Source: Oscillospiraceae bacterium
GTDB lineage: Bacteria > Bacillota > Clostridia > Oscillospirales > Ruminococcaceae
Length of the DNA stretch: 33,941 bases
NCBI GenBank assembly: GCA_028694405.1
Contig: JAQUTM010000003.1
Location: 1-33,941 of the forward strand
Direction: 5' to 3'
The position numbers and the translations under genes are program-made. The notes under the pieces were generated by a model that made no database searches, had not been told where the DNA came from, and worked only from the letters and a program-made list of their open reading frames with translations. Positions 8,488-16,726 of this stretch are shown here, piece after piece (position 1 is the first letter of the stretch; each line of letters begins with the position of its first letter).

Positions 8488-9246
8488 TTATATTTTTGTT
8501 GAAACAACAAGAAGTTGAAGAAATTTTGAAGATGATTCTGTTCCGTAGTAGTCTGAAAAAGTGCTCTCCACTTTCATACTACGCGCACTAAAAATTTCTG
8601 CAATTTCTTTTGCGGAATAAAGGCGCGTGGGGTCTCCGGCGGGAATGTCGGGTTTAGAAAGAGGTGCACCATAGGGAATATCGCAGCCGCCAAATAACAT
8701 TCGTCTGCTTGCAGGGTCCCAGTCAAATTGAGATAAGGCAAGCGCCTCTTTGCCGGCTTCCCAGTTAGCACGCGGAAAGTAAAGTTCGGCGTGTTCAGCA
8801 TTGCAAATATCCATAAAATGTTTGCCGCCAACTTTTAATGCATTAGAAATTGTATCAAAAATTTTTAAATTTTCCGCGTCATTTTCTAAGTATCCAACTG
8901 CTCCATCTGCTAAGTTTAAAACTACGTCAAATTCATTTTTATAAGAGAGGTTTCGAATATCTTCCTGTATAAATTGAGCATTTAACCCATTTTCTTTAGC
9001 GGTTTGCGCGGCGTCTTCAATATATATTTTTGTAATATCTACCCCAACAACCCAAAAACCTCTTTTGGCAAAAGAAAGTGCGTGTCGGCCATACCCGCAA
9101 GCCAAATCGAGTATGCGTTCGTTGCCTTTTAACTGAAGTGTGCGGATAATGAAATTAACTTGATTTTCGGTATCTTCTGTCCAAGATTGATTTTTTACAT
9201 CTAAAGACCAACCGTGCTTATACCAATCAGAATTTTTTGCCTTCAT
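8488..9246 (-). CDS. Class I SAM-dependent methyltransferase
   Basis: A 252-residue cytosolic enzyme with the Rossmann methyltransferase motifs. Motif I is ILDLACGYGRHAL (about 45-57), the acidic residue ending strand 2 is in VVGVDIT (Asp70), an FIQEDIRNL segment provides the adenine-binding Asp, and FDVVLNLADGAVGYL matches motif IV. The N-terminus DWYKHGWS..W is common in small-molecule or unassigned methyltransferases of this type. The substrate cannot be told from sequence. It has a good AGGAGGG site 10 nt before the ATG. It is monocistronic, with a terminator on its 3' side and a long AT-rich region on its 5' side, so context gives no functional clue. Confidence 0.88.
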   Translation of the reverse strand: MKAKNSDWYKHGWSLDVKNQSWTEDTENQVNFIIRTLQLKGNERILDLACGYGRHALSFAKRGFWVVGVDITKIYIEDAAQTAKENGLNAQFIQEDIRNLSYKNEFDVVLNLADGAVGYLENDAENLKIFDTISNALKVGGKHFMDICNAEHAELYFPRANWEAGKEALALSQFDWDPASRRMLFGGCDIPYGAPLSKPDIPAGDPTRLYSAKEIAEIFSARSMKVESTFSDYYGTESSSKFLQLLVVSTKI

Positions 9247-9304
9247 AAAATCTCAACCCTCCTGTTTTGGCTTTTTATTAACAGTTTTAAATTTATTATA
9301 TTAC

Positions 9305-9319
9305 AACATTATAAATGTT
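9305..9319. promoter_or_regulatory. Inverted repeat in the methyltransferase promoter region
   Basis: AACATT-ATA-AATGTT is a perfect 6-bp inverted repeat about 60 bp upstream of the methyltransferase ATG. A TATAAT-like -10 on the minus strand (complement of 9295-9300) lies next to it. A -35 (TTAACA, complement of 9316-9321) would need a short 15-bp spacer, so the promoter call is weak. The repeat may simply reflect AT-rich DNA. Confidence 0.25.
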
Positions 9320-9629
9320 AAAGCTTTATTTTGTTTTTTAAATTATCTTAAAAAGCTAAAATGGTATCCATTTTGCGTAATATATAATAATTTTGTACGG
9401 AAAAAGATTTTTTTGATTTTTATTGCAATCAAAAAAATATTTTAAACAGCGCTTTTAAGAACTTAAACCAGACAAAAAGCTGCTAAACAAATTATAGCTT
9501 ACTATAAAATTTGTGGTAACTTTGCTTTTTCGTTTTATAAAAAGATAAAAAGATGTAAGAATAATAAAACAATTTTATGGTTTGTAATATTGGCAAGAAA
9601 AAACAAGAATTATTAAAAAATAGGGAATA
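9320..9629. other. AT-rich intergenic stretch with no recognisable gene
   Basis: This part of the gap between the methyltransferase and lacI is very AT-rich, with many A- and T-tracts. I see no coding region with a ribosome site, no RNA gene and no clear hairpin terminator. It may act only as upstream promoter DNA. Confidence 0.5.
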
Positions 9630-9643
9630 AGAAACCGTTTTCA
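9630..9643. promoter_or_regulatory. cre/LacI-like operator, distal
   Basis: AGAAACCGTTTTCA matches 13 of 14 positions of the cre consensus TGWAANCGNTNWCA (only the first base differs). It lies about 75 bp upstream of the lacI -35. Together with the boxes at 9764 and 10913 it could allow looping by the local LacI-type protein or binding by CcpA. Confidence 0.5.
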
Positions 9644-9718
9644 CAGGCATTATATTAGAAAATATGTACAAAAATAACACACATATATTATTACTAAAGT
9701 GAAAAATATATAAAATGC

Positions 9719-9747
9719 TTGACATTTTAAAAGAGTTTTATTAGACT
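9719..9747 (+). promoter_or_regulatory. Promoter of the lacI-type gene
   Basis: TTGACA (9719-9724) and TAGACT (9742-9747) are separated by 17 bp. The expected start of transcription is near 9754, just before the operator-like box at 9764-9777, which fits autorepression by roadblock. Confidence 0.55.
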
Positions 9748-9763
9748 AAAAACATAAAAGATA

Positions 9764-9777
9764 TGGAAACGGTTACA
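9764..9777. promoter_or_regulatory. cre/LacI-like operator just upstream of lacI
   Basis: TGGAAACGGTTACA matches the cre consensus at 13 of 14 positions (the third base is G instead of A/T) and shares GGTTACA with the perfect palindrome at 10913-10930. It lies between the predicted promoter and the ribosome site of the LacI-type gene. Confidence 0.55.
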
Positions 9778-9800
9778 CCACCATGCTAGGAGTGAAAAAA

Positions 9801-10820
9801 ATGATAACGATAACAGATGTAGCAAACCTGGCAGGTGTTTCCAAGGCTACGGTATCCCGTGTATTAAATAATAGTGGTTATGTAAACGAGGATACTCGTA
9901 AACGCGTGGAACAAATAGTAAAAGAAAACCACTATGTGCCCTCCGCCAGTGCCATCAAATTATCTAAACAGGAGTCTACTGCCATTGGCGTAGTCGTACC
10001 CGAAATTGACAACTTGTTTTACGGTGATGTTTTACACGGCATTACCGAAATTGCTGACCAACATGATTTATCTCTGGTGTTTTTTGATACACAAAACAAG
10101 GCAGAAAAAGAGGTACGTGCCTTACATACATTAAGTCAACAACGGGTAAGAGGGTTAATTTTGGCTCCGGCGGTAGATTATTCCCTCAGCTCGCTTGGCA
10201 GAGAACTACGAAAGCAGCTGAAAGCATTGGATATTCCCGTTGTTATCGTCGACCGTGATTCTGAAAATATGCACTGGGACGGCGTTTTTTACGAAAGCTA
10301 CCAAAGCTCGTATCGCGCCGCACAAATTTTACATAAAGCGGGACACACCCGCCTGGGCATTATTACAGGTGATTTGGCACTGAAGATAGGTCGAGACCGT
10401 TTGCAGGGGTTTCGGCAGGGCGTACTGGATAATGGCTTAGAGCTGCGCGATGAGGACATTTTTGAGGGTGACTTTTTAGAGGAACGCGCTTATGAACTAA
10501 GCAAAAAAATGTTTTTAAGCGGAGATTGGCCAACCGCTGTGTATACCTGCAACAACCGCACAAGCTTAGGCTTTTTAAAGGCTGCGCGAGAGTGCAAAAT
10601 ACGCATTGGCAAAGATATTGCCGTAATTGGAAACGACCGCATTGCTATGATTGATCAGTTGGGTATTCCTTTTAGCTGTGTGTATCGAGATAATATTGAA
10701 ATGGGACGCATGGCGTTAAAAATGCTGTTAGAGCGCATTGAAAATCCCACAAGACCACGCAATATTTGTATGATTCCCTATCAGGTTCATCTGTGCGGTA
10801 CTGAAAAACTAAATCCATAA
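9801..10820 (+). CDS. LacI-family transcriptional regulator of the sugar operon
   Basis: A 339-residue repressor. The DNA-binding head ITITDVANLAGVSKATVSRV occupies residues 2-21, with a hinge helix near YVPSASAIKLS. A two-lobed periplasmic-binding-protein-like sensor domain follows from about residue 60 to the end (IGVVVPEIDNLFYGDVLHGI, GLILAP, VVIVDRD, RLGIITGD, AVIGNDRIAM). The hinge has PS where many members have PN. I place the start at 9801, not at the ATG at 9783, because TAGGAG at 9787-9792 is correctly spaced only for 9801. The gene precedes a sugar catabolism and uptake operon on the same strand and is flanked by cre/LacI-like boxes, so it most likely represses both itself and that operon until a sugar or sugar phosphate binds. 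Confidence 0.93.
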   Translation: MITITDVANLAGVSKATVSRVLNNSGYVNEDTRKRVEQIVKENHYVPSASAIKLSKQESTAIGVVVPEIDNLFYGDVLHGITEIADQHDLSLVFFDTQNKAEKEVRALHTLSQQRVRGLILAPAVDYSLSSLGRELRKQLKALDIPVVIVDRDSENMHWDGVFYESYQSSYRAAQILHKAGHTRLGIITGDLALKIGRDRLQGFRQGVLDNGLELRDEDIFEGDFLEERAYELSKKMFLSGDWPTAVYTCNNRTSLGFLKAARECKIRIGKDIAVIGNDRIAMIDQLGIPFSCVYRDNIEMGRMALKMLLERIENPTRPRNICMIPYQVHLCGTEKLNP

Positions 10821-10841
10821 GTTAGTGCTTTGATAAATTAA

Positions 10842-10875
10842 AGTTTGCTGTAACAGTGTTTTGTTACAGCAAACT
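10842..10875 (+). terminator. Strong hairpin after lacI
   Basis: A perfect 14-bp stem (AGTTTGCTGTAACA with TGTTACAGCAAACT) and a 6-nt loop start about 20 nt after the lacI stop. No T-run follows directly (GGTTAAAATTG), so termination efficiency is uncertain. The TGTAACA/TGTTACA arms also resemble the local operator half-sites, so a protein-binding role is possible. Confidence 0.55.
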
Positions 10876-10912
10876 GGTTAAAATTGCACGCTTACTATTA
10901 TTTTTTTAATAA

Positions 10913-10930
10913 TATGTAACCGGTTACATA
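10913..10930. promoter_or_regulatory. Perfect 18-bp LacI/cre palindrome before the catabolic operon
   Basis: TATGTAACCGGTTACATA is a perfect palindrome with the central CG typical of LacI-family operators. Its inner 14 bases match the cre consensus at every position. A possible promoter (TTGCAC at 10884-10889, 17 bp, TAATAA at 10907-10912) would place the transcription start inside the palindrome, so binding would block initiation. The -10 match is poor, so the promoter is tentative; the operator is not. Confidence 0.75.
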
Positions 10931-11035
10931 AAATAAAATTGGTTTCCTCTTTTGTTAAAACCCTCTGCAAACACCTCTGTAAAATCTTTATATGTAACAG
11001 TGAAACAGTAAATGAAAGCAAGGAGTAGAACGGCA

Positions 11036-12022
11036 ATGATTTATAAGAAAGTGGCAAAAATTAAAGAAGAAATTTCTGCAGTGGGCATTGGATGCTGGAA
11101 CATGGGCGGTGATTGGGATTCTTGCGAAGAGCAAAATTCTATCGACATTATTCACGCGGCTATGGATTTGGGCATCAACTTTTTTGATGTTGCACCTGTA
11201 TACGGCTGGGGTGTATCCGAAACTGTGCTTGGAAAAGCACTGGCGCAGGATAACCGACGCAGCAAGGTGATTATTGCAAGTAAGGGCGGTCTTTTGTGGA
11301 ACGATAAGCACGAGACCACAAACAATCTTTCTAAGGCAAGCCTTTTAAAAGAGATTGATGAAAGCTTACGCCGTCTGCAAACCGATTATATTGATATTTA
11401 CCAAATGCACTGGCCCGACCCAAGCGTGCCTTTGGAAGAAACCGCTGAAGCGCTGCAAATTATGAAGGACAGCGGCAAGATACGCTATGTGGGACTTAGC
11501 AATTTTGCACAGAGCGATGTAGAAAAAATGATGACGATGATAAGTGTAGATTGCCAGCAAAGCTTGTACAATATGCTGGAGCGCAACCCTGCAAGCTATC
11601 ACGGTATTCCCCTTGACTACCGCACCGAGGACGAGGTTTTGCCTACTGTACGCAAATATGGGCAAGCATTTTTACCCTACAGCCCGTTTTTTCAAGGCTT
11701 GTTGGCAGGTAAGTTTTTAAAGGGAATAGATTTTTCAAGCCACGACATTCGCAATGCAAACCCCAAGCTGGTTGGCAAAAACTTTACCGTTTACTTAGAG
11801 GCTGCACGCAAAATAAAAGCGTTGGCAGACGAGATAAACCGCCCCATGAACGAGCTTGCGCTTAACTGGCTGCGGCAAAAGCCGGAGGTTACTTCCATCA
11901 TCGGCGGCGCCTCTACCGTGCAGCAGCTACAAGACAATATTTGCTGTACCACATGGGAAATTACGGACGAACAAATGCAGAAAATAAATGAAATATTAGT
12001 CCCATTTAAATCAATGGGCTAG
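11036..12022 (+). CDS. Aldo/keto reductase
   Basis: A 328-residue NAD(P)H-linked oxidoreductase of the aldo/keto reductase barrel family. The catalytic tetrad is present: Asp51 and Tyr56 in FDVAPVYGWG, Lys83 in IIASKGG and His125 in YQMHWPD. The C-terminal cofactor-binding region includes SIIGGAS. I choose the ATG at 11036 because AAGGAG at 11020-11025 lies 10 nt upstream; the ATG at 11012 has no such site. It is the first gene of the LacI-controlled operon and probably interconverts a sugar aldehyde or ketone and an alcohol, or handles the aldehyde released by the aldolase two genes downstream. The direction of reaction and the substrate cannot be inferred. Confidence 0.92.
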   Translation: MIYKKVAKIKEEISAVGIGCWNMGGDWDSCEEQNSIDIIHAAMDLGINFFDVAPVYGWGVSETVLGKALAQDNRRSKVIIASKGGLLWNDKHETTNNLSKASLLKEIDESLRRLQTDYIDIYQMHWPDPSVPLEETAEALQIMKDSGKIRYVGLSNFAQSDVEKMMTMISVDCQQSLYNMLERNPASYHGIPLDYRTEDEVLPTVRKYGQAFLPYSPFFQGLLAGKFLKGIDFSSHDIRNANPKLVGKNFTVYLEAARKIKALADEINRPMNELALNWLRQKPEVTSIIGGASTVQQLQDNICCTTWEITDEQMQKINEILVPFKSMG

Positions 12023-12034
12023 GGAGAAAAGAGT

Positions 12035-13552
12035 ATGCCAAGCTATTTAATTGCCCACGACTTGGGTACCTCGGGCGACAAAGCAACCCTTTTTACGACT
12101 GATGGTCAGCTTGTAAAAAGCGTTACATACACATACGATACCCATTTTTTTAACAGCACCTGGGCGGAACAAAACCCCCAAACTTGGTGGCAGGCGCTGT
12201 GTGAAAACAACAGAATACTTTTAAAAGATATTGATGCAAAGCAGGTGGCAGGCGTTGCATTTAGCGGGCAAATGATGGGCTGTGTGGTAGTAGATAAAAA
12301 CGGTACTCCTTTACGTCCCGCCATTATTTGGGCCGACCAACGCAGCCAAAGCCAAGAGGCATATCTGCGCAGCAAAATGGACGAAACCGAATTTTACCAT
12401 ATTACGGGACACAAAATAAGCGCTTCGTACAGCATTGAAAAGTTGATGTGGATACGCGACAACGAGCCTGAAATTTACAGGCAGATATATAAGATGTTGC
12501 AGCCAAAGGACTATTTGATTTATCGTCTTACAGGCAGCTTTGTCACCGACTTTTCTGATGCATCAGGTACCAACTGTTTGGATTTAAACCGTTTAGAGTG
12601 GTCAGACAAAATATTGCAAATTGCCAACATTGACAAAGATTTGCTTACACCGGTACTGCCTTCTACCCATGTGGCAGGTGAGATAACACCCTCCATCGCG
12701 GCAGAATGTGGCTTAGCAGTGGGAACCCCCATTATTATTGGCGGAGGCGATGGTGTTTGTGCGGCGGTAGGCGCCGGTAGTGTACGCAGCGGAGATACGT
12801 TTAATTATCTTGGTTCGTCCTCTTGGGTGGCACTTACAAGCGACACCCCAATTTATGACCCACAGCTTCGCACCTACAACTGGGCACATCTGGTGCCGGG
12901 TAAATATTCTCCCAACGGTACCATGCAGGCAGCAGGCAATTCTTATCACTTTATAAAGAAAACACTCTGCAAGGATTTAGAGCTGATAGCAAAGCAGCAG
13001 GGCGGCAGTGCCTACCGATTGATGGATAACGAAATTGCCGCATCACCCGTTGGCGCAAACGCGCTACTGTATTTACCCTATATTTTAGGTGAGCGCAGCC
13101 CGCGGTGGAATAGTGAGGCACGAGGAGCCTTTATCGGCTTAAAAATGGAGCACACAAGAGGAGATATGCTGCGTGCATGTGTAGAGGGCATATTGATGAA
13201 CCTATGTGTGATACTGGACGTGTTTCGCAAGGAGATGGATATTACCTCTATAAACGTAATCGGCGGCCTTGCAAAGGGAGACCCGGTACGCCATGCCTTG
13301 GCTGACATCTACGGCGTAAAAGCAAACCGGTTAAACTGGCTAGATGAGGCAACCTCAATGGGAGCTGCTGTTGCGGCGGGTGTTGGAGCAGGCGTGTTGG
13401 CAGACTTTACGGCGATTGATAAATTTATTCAGGTAGATGATGTTATCGAGCCAAACTGGGAAAACCACAAAAAATATAATGAGTTAAAGGCAATTTTTGA
13501 TGAAAGTTATTTTGCCTTGCTAAATACATATCACAATTTGGCGAAGTTTTAA
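12035..13552 (+). CDS. FGGY-family carbohydrate kinase, xylulokinase-like
   Basis: A 505-residue ATP-dependent sugar kinase. The N-terminal lobe begins with the phosphate-binding HDLGTSGDKATLF and carries FSGQMMG and the IWADQRS segment. The second lobe has the catalytic-base region GGGDGVCAAVGAG with Asp239, then LGSSSW and the C-terminal GGLAKGD and MGAAVAAGVGAG signatures. Length and motif order are those of xylulokinase-type FGGY kinases. AGGGAG lies 8 nt before the ATG and overlaps the stop region of the reductase gene. In this operon it would phosphorylate the imported sugar or the ketose made by the epimerase before aldol cleavage. Specificity within FGGY cannot be predicted reliably, so xylulose is only the nearest characterised type. 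Confidence 0.92.
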   Translation: MPSYLIAHDLGTSGDKATLFTTDGQLVKSVTYTYDTHFFNSTWAEQNPQTWWQALCENNRILLKDIDAKQVAGVAFSGQMMGCVVVDKNGTPLRPAIIWADQRSQSQEAYLRSKMDETEFYHITGHKISASYSIEKLMWIRDNEPEIYRQIYKMLQPKDYLIYRLTGSFVTDFSDASGTNCLDLNRLEWSDKILQIANIDKDLLTPVLPSTHVAGEITPSIAAECGLAVGTPIIIGGGDGVCAAVGAGSVRSGDTFNYLGSSSWVALTSDTPIYDPQLRTYNWAHLVPGKYSPNGTMQAAGNSYHFIKKTLCKDLELIAKQQGGSAYRLMDNEIAASPVGANALLYLPYILGERSPRWNSEARGAFIGLKMEHTRGDMLRACVEGILMNLCVILDVFRKEMDITSINVIGGLAKGDPVRHALADIYGVKANRLNWLDEATSMGAAVAAGVGAGVLADFTAIDKFIQVDDVIEPNWENHKKYNELKAIFDESYFALLNTYHNLAKF

Positions 13553-13569
13553 TAAAGGAGAATTTACAA

Positions 13570-14265
13570 ATGGACATTAAAACCTTAACCGCCGCGCAGC
13601 TTGCCGGCATGATTGACCAAACCCTGCTAAAACCCTATGTAACACTAGACGAATTGAAGGCACACTGTGAGGGTGCTGCTAAGTACAAATTTAAAACAGT
13701 GGCAATTAACAATGCACCGGTACCTTTTTGCAAAAAGGTGTTAGAGGGCTCGGGTGTGCTTTGCGATGCCGCAGTAAGCTTTCCCTTGGGACAGTGCACC
13801 ATTGAGACAAAAGTGTTTGAAACTATTGATGTAATCGAAAAAGGCGCAGGCGAGGTAGACTATGTAGTAAATCTGGTAGAGCTGAAAAGCGGCAACTGGG
13901 ACTATGTAGAAGAAGAGATGACCAGAATTGTGCAGGCGTGCAGCGAGCGCAATATTACCAGTAAAGTTATTTTTGAAAACTGCTATCTAACAGATGATGA
14001 AAAAAGACATCTTTGCGAAATTGCACTGCGTGTAAAGCCAACCTTTATCAAAACCTCTACAGGGTTTGGCACAGGCGGCGCTACAATAGAAGATGTAAAG
14101 CTGATGAAAGAATGTGTGGGCGACAAGCTTAAAATTAAAGCAGCAGGCGGCGTGCGTACAGCTGAGCAGGCACTGGCTATGATTGAGGCAGGCGCAGACC
14201 GTATTGGCACAAGCTGCGGCATCGAAATTGTAGAAGGCTTTACGGCAATGCAGCATCAAAGATAG
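13570..14265 (+). CDS. deoC: Deoxyribose-phosphate aldolase family enzyme
   Basis: A 231-residue class I aldolase. The Schiff-base lysine is Lys161 in FIKTSTGFG, the second catalytic lysine is Lys190 in KIKAAGGVRT, and the conserved Asp is Asp97 in EVDYVVN. The phosphate-binding end has GADRIGTSCG. The known family reaction is 2-deoxy-D-ribose 5-phosphate to glyceraldehyde 3-phosphate plus acetaldehyde. AAAGGAG precedes the ATG. No phosphopentomutase, nucleoside phosphorylase or DeoK-type kinase gene is next to it, which is unlike a nucleoside-salvage deo operon. It sits between an FGGY kinase and a ketose 3-epimerase, so the true substrate may be another deoxy- or ketose phosphate. Confidence 0.93.
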   Translation: MDIKTLTAAQLAGMIDQTLLKPYVTLDELKAHCEGAAKYKFKTVAINNAPVPFCKKVLEGSGVLCDAAVSFPLGQCTIETKVFETIDVIEKGAGEVDYVVNLVELKSGNWDYVEEEMTRIVQACSERNITSKVIFENCYLTDDEKRHLCEIALRVKPTFIKTSTGFGTGGATIEDVKLMKECVGDKLKIKAAGGVRTAEQALAMIEAGADRIGTSCGIEIVEGFTAMQHQR

Positions 14266-14279
14266 GAGATGCAAACCGC

Positions 14280-15566
14280 ATGAAATACGGTATCTATTAT
14301 GCCTACTGGGAAAAAGAATGGGGCGCCGATTATACGGTGTATGTAAAAAAGGCAGCAGAGCTGGGATTTGATATTTTAGAAATTTCTTGTGCAGGATTGT
14401 GCGACATGACAGCACAGCAAATTGAACAGCTTTGGCTTTGCAGCCGTGAGTACAACATACAGCTAACAGCCGGATACGGCCCTACAGCACAAGAAAATCT
14501 GGCATCACAAGATGCGGACATTGTGCAAAATGCCTTTCGTTTTTGGCAAAAAACCTTTGCGGTGCTAAAGGCGTTACATATCACACAGGTGGGCGGCGGC
14601 TTGTACACCTATTGGCCAGCCAACTACGCTGCCCCTATTGATAAGCAGGGCGATTTACAGCGCAGTATTCAGAATATGAAAAAGCTTGCAAAAATGGCAA
14701 AGCAATACAACATTACCCTTTGCATGGAGGTGCTTAATCGGCACGAAGGATACTTAATTAACACATGTAAAGAGTGTGTGGAATATGTAAAAGCCGTAGA
14801 CGAGCCCAACGTAAAGGTAATGCTGGATACCTATCATATGAATATGGAGGAAGATGACCTTTACGATGCTATTATTATGGCAAAAGGGCATTTGGGTCAC
14901 GTTCATGTGGGAGAAAACAATCGCCGTTTGCCGGGGCAAGGAAAACTTATCGATTGGCAAAGCATTGCCGCGGCACTCCACAAAATCGGCTATGACGGCA
15001 CTGTGGTAATGGAGCCGTTTGTGCTAAGCGGTGGGCAGGTTGGTACGGATATTCGAGTTTGGCGAAATTTGATAGACAGTCCCTCGCAAGCGCGTTTAGA
15101 TGCAGATGCAGCAAAATCGGTGCAATTTTTACGCAGTGTTTTTGAAGATTTCACCTGCGCCGAACAGCAGCTGCCTATGAAGAATCTTGCACATGTAGGA
15201 CTGTTTATTACAGATATGCAGCAGACGGTAGCGTTTTATACCTCGCTGCTTCAGTTTAACGTTATTTGGCAAAACACAAATCCCTCACCGCAGGGTGATA
15301 TACAGGTAACATTTGTACAAAACGGAAATTTGATTTTGGAACTGGTACAGTTTCCTGTGCCGCAGCAGCGAGGCGACGGTTGGTTTGACCATGTGGCAAT
15401 TAAGGTAAAAAACTTAGACACGGTAATACAAAAGCTTCAGCAAAAAGGAATAACCTTCGAAGAAGGCACACGAGAAGATGCACCGCAGGTATTTGAAAAC
15501 GGCTCTCGCTGGGTACTGTTTCGCGGCCCCGATAATGAGCATATAGAGCTGAATGAGGTACTGTAA
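14280..15566 (+). CDS. Ketose 3-epimerase (D-allulose/D-tagatose type) fused to a VOC/glyoxalase domain
   Basis: A 428-residue two-domain protein. Residues 1-290 form a xylose-isomerase-like TIM barrel closely resembling D-allulose (psicose) 3-epimerase. The metal ligands are Glu150, Asp183, His209 and Glu245, with Trp112, Glu156, His186 and Arg215 at the positions known to contact sugar in the Agrobacterium enzyme. Residues about 300-428 are a VOC (glyoxalase/dioxygenase fold) domain of two beta-alpha-beta-beta-beta units, with all four metal ligands of a competent site: His305 (AHVGLF), Glu354 (LILEL), His371 (FDHVAI) and Glu423 (HIEL). Ordinary epimerases stop near residue 290. There is no stop or frameshift at the junction, and a single ribosome site (TAGGAG) precedes the gene. 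I infer two sequential reactions on one substrate, or substrate channelling; the VOC reaction is unknown. Confidence 0.93.
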   Translation: MKYGIYYAYWEKEWGADYTVYVKKAAELGFDILEISCAGLCDMTAQQIEQLWLCSREYNIQLTAGYGPTAQENLASQDADIVQNAFRFWQKTFAVLKALHITQVGGGLYTYWPANYAAPIDKQGDLQRSIQNMKKLAKMAKQYNITLCMEVLNRHEGYLINTCKECVEYVKAVDEPNVKVMLDTYHMNMEEDDLYDAIIMAKGHLGHVHVGENNRRLPGQGKLIDWQSIAAALHKIGYDGTVVMEPFVLSGGQVGTDIRVWRNLIDSPSQARLDADAAKSVQFLRSVFEDFTCAEQQLPMKNLAHVGLFITDMQQTVAFYTSLLQFNVIWQNTNPSPQGDIQVTFVQNGNLILELVQFPVPQQRGDGWFDHVAIKVKNLDTVIQKLQQKGITFEEGTREDAPQVFENGSRWVLFRGPDNEHIELNEVL

Positions 15567-15578
15567 TTAAGGTAGTAG

Positions 15579-15594
15579 ATGCCCGTCCGGGCAT
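15579..15594 (+). promoter_or_regulatory. Short GC-rich hairpin before the binding-protein gene
   Basis: ATGCCC (15579-15584) pairs with GGGCAT (15589-15594) around a GTCC tetraloop, in the 60-nt gap between the epimerase stop and the AAAGGAG site of the next gene. There is no T-run. It may be a processing or stabilising element separating the enzyme genes from the transport genes. Confidence 0.35.
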
Positions 15595-15626
15595 TACAAA
15601 TGATAATAATAAAGGAGAAACGACTT

Positions 15627-16709
15627 ATGAAAAAAGCACTTGCACTTTTGCTTTCCCTGGCTATGGCGCTAAGCTTGGCAGCTTGTGGCAACTCTGGTAG
15701 CACCGCAGCTTCCACACCCGCTTCTACAGCATCCGATACTGCACAAAGCACCGCCCAATCAAAAAATGTTAATGTAACATGGGTATCCTGCTCTACAGAA
15801 TCAGAATTTTGGCAATATCAAGAGCTTGGCATCCGTGCTGCCGCCAAGGATATGGAAGCCAAACACGGCATTACCGTAACGGTTTCTACAGTTGGCCCTG
15901 CAACCGAGGCGGAAACCGAGGCATACATTCGCGCATTTGAAAATGCTATCGCCTCCAAACCCGATGCTATCATCAGTGCAACTCAAGTACCAGATTCTAC
16001 ACGCAACGTGTCTAAAGAAGCCATGAACCAAGGTATTGTTGTAAACTTTACAAACTGCGGCCTTGAAGTTATGGATTCTACCGAATTTGCCGATTGCTAC
16101 AACCAATTTTACACAACCGTTAGTGCAGACGTTGGCGATTTGGCAGGCAAAATTATGCTAGAGCAGCTTGAGGCAGCCGGTATTCCCTTAGAGGGCGTAA
16201 TTGCAATGGAATTTTCTAACGTAAACCCTGCCCTGCAACCTCGTATGGATAACTTTAAAGCTTATGTTGAGGCAAAAGCACCCGGTATTAAAGTATTGGA
16301 TACGCTTTACAACAACAACAGCTTAGAGCAGGCACAGGCTGACATTGAAAACCAAATTGCAACACACGGCGCTAAATTGATTGGTATCTACGGTGCAAAT
16401 AACATCTCCGTTGACGGCATTGCTCTTGCAGTTGAAAACGCCGGTATTGCCGATAAAGTAGTAACCATCGGTGTTGACTCTGACCCCGTTGAAATTGCCG
16501 CTTTAGAGGCAGGTAATCTGGATTGCATTATTGTTCAAGATGCTTACGGCCAAGGCTATGCTTCTATGGTAAACGCCATTGAGACCATTATGACAGGTAA
16601 AAACCCCGAGAGTGCCCAAAAAATTGCTATGGCACCCGAAGCTGTAACCACAGCTAATATGAAAGAGGCAAAATATGCCGCTTTACTAGACCCCACTCTG
16701 CTGGCATAA
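15627..16709 (+). CDS. Sugar-binding lipoprotein of a ribose-type (CUT2) ABC importer
   Basis: A 360-residue extracellular lipoprotein. Signal peptide MKKALALLLSLAMALSLAAC ends in a lipobox with Cys20, followed by a Ser/Thr/Ala-rich tether. The mature part is a type I periplasmic-binding fold (VTWVSCSTESEFWQYQELGI, PDAIISATQV, LIGIYGANN, VVTIGVDSDPVEI, QDAYGQGYASM), the class that binds pentoses and hexoses. The start at 15627 is set by AAAGGAG 9 nt upstream; the in-frame ATG at 15579 falls in a hairpin. It is followed by a strong stem-loop and then the ATPase and permease genes, so it is the ligand-recognising part of the importer and belongs to the LacI-controlled operon. The CUT2 class fits a monosaccharide substrate. 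Confidence 0.93.
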   Translation: MKKALALLLSLAMALSLAACGNSGSTAASTPASTASDTAQSTAQSKNVNVTWVSCSTESEFWQYQELGIRAAAKDMEAKHGITVTVSTVGPATEAETEAYIRAFENAIASKPDAIISATQVPDSTRNVSKEAMNQGIVVNFTNCGLEVMDSTEFADCYNQFYTTVSADVGDLAGKIMLEQLEAAGIPLEGVIAMEFSNVNPALQPRMDNFKAYVEAKAPGIKVLDTLYNNNSLEQAQADIENQIATHGAKLIGIYGANNISVDGIALAVENAGIADKVVTIGVDSDPVEIAALEAGNLDCIIVQDAYGQGYASMVNAIETIMTGKNPESAQKIAMAPEAVTTANMKEAKYAALLDPTLLA

Positions 16710-16726
16710 TTAACATAAATGTTCTG

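Noticed and set aside
9492..9725. 77-codon minus-strand frame in the lacI upstream region
   Set aside because: Composed of Phe, Tyr, Ile, Ser and Lys codons expected from AT-rich DNA, with no ribosome site, and it covers the operator and promoter region.
13570..14265. Nucleoside-salvage deo operon
   Set aside because: DeoC is present, but no phosphopentomutase, nucleoside phosphorylase or cytidine deaminase accompanies it; neighbours are sugar kinase, epimerase and a monosaccharide importer.
14280..15566. Frameshift or misassembly joining two separate genes (epimerase and VOC)
   Set aside because: The frame is continuous through a plausible linker (about 265-300), there is no internal ribosome site or start near the VOC domain, and both domains keep their active-site residues.
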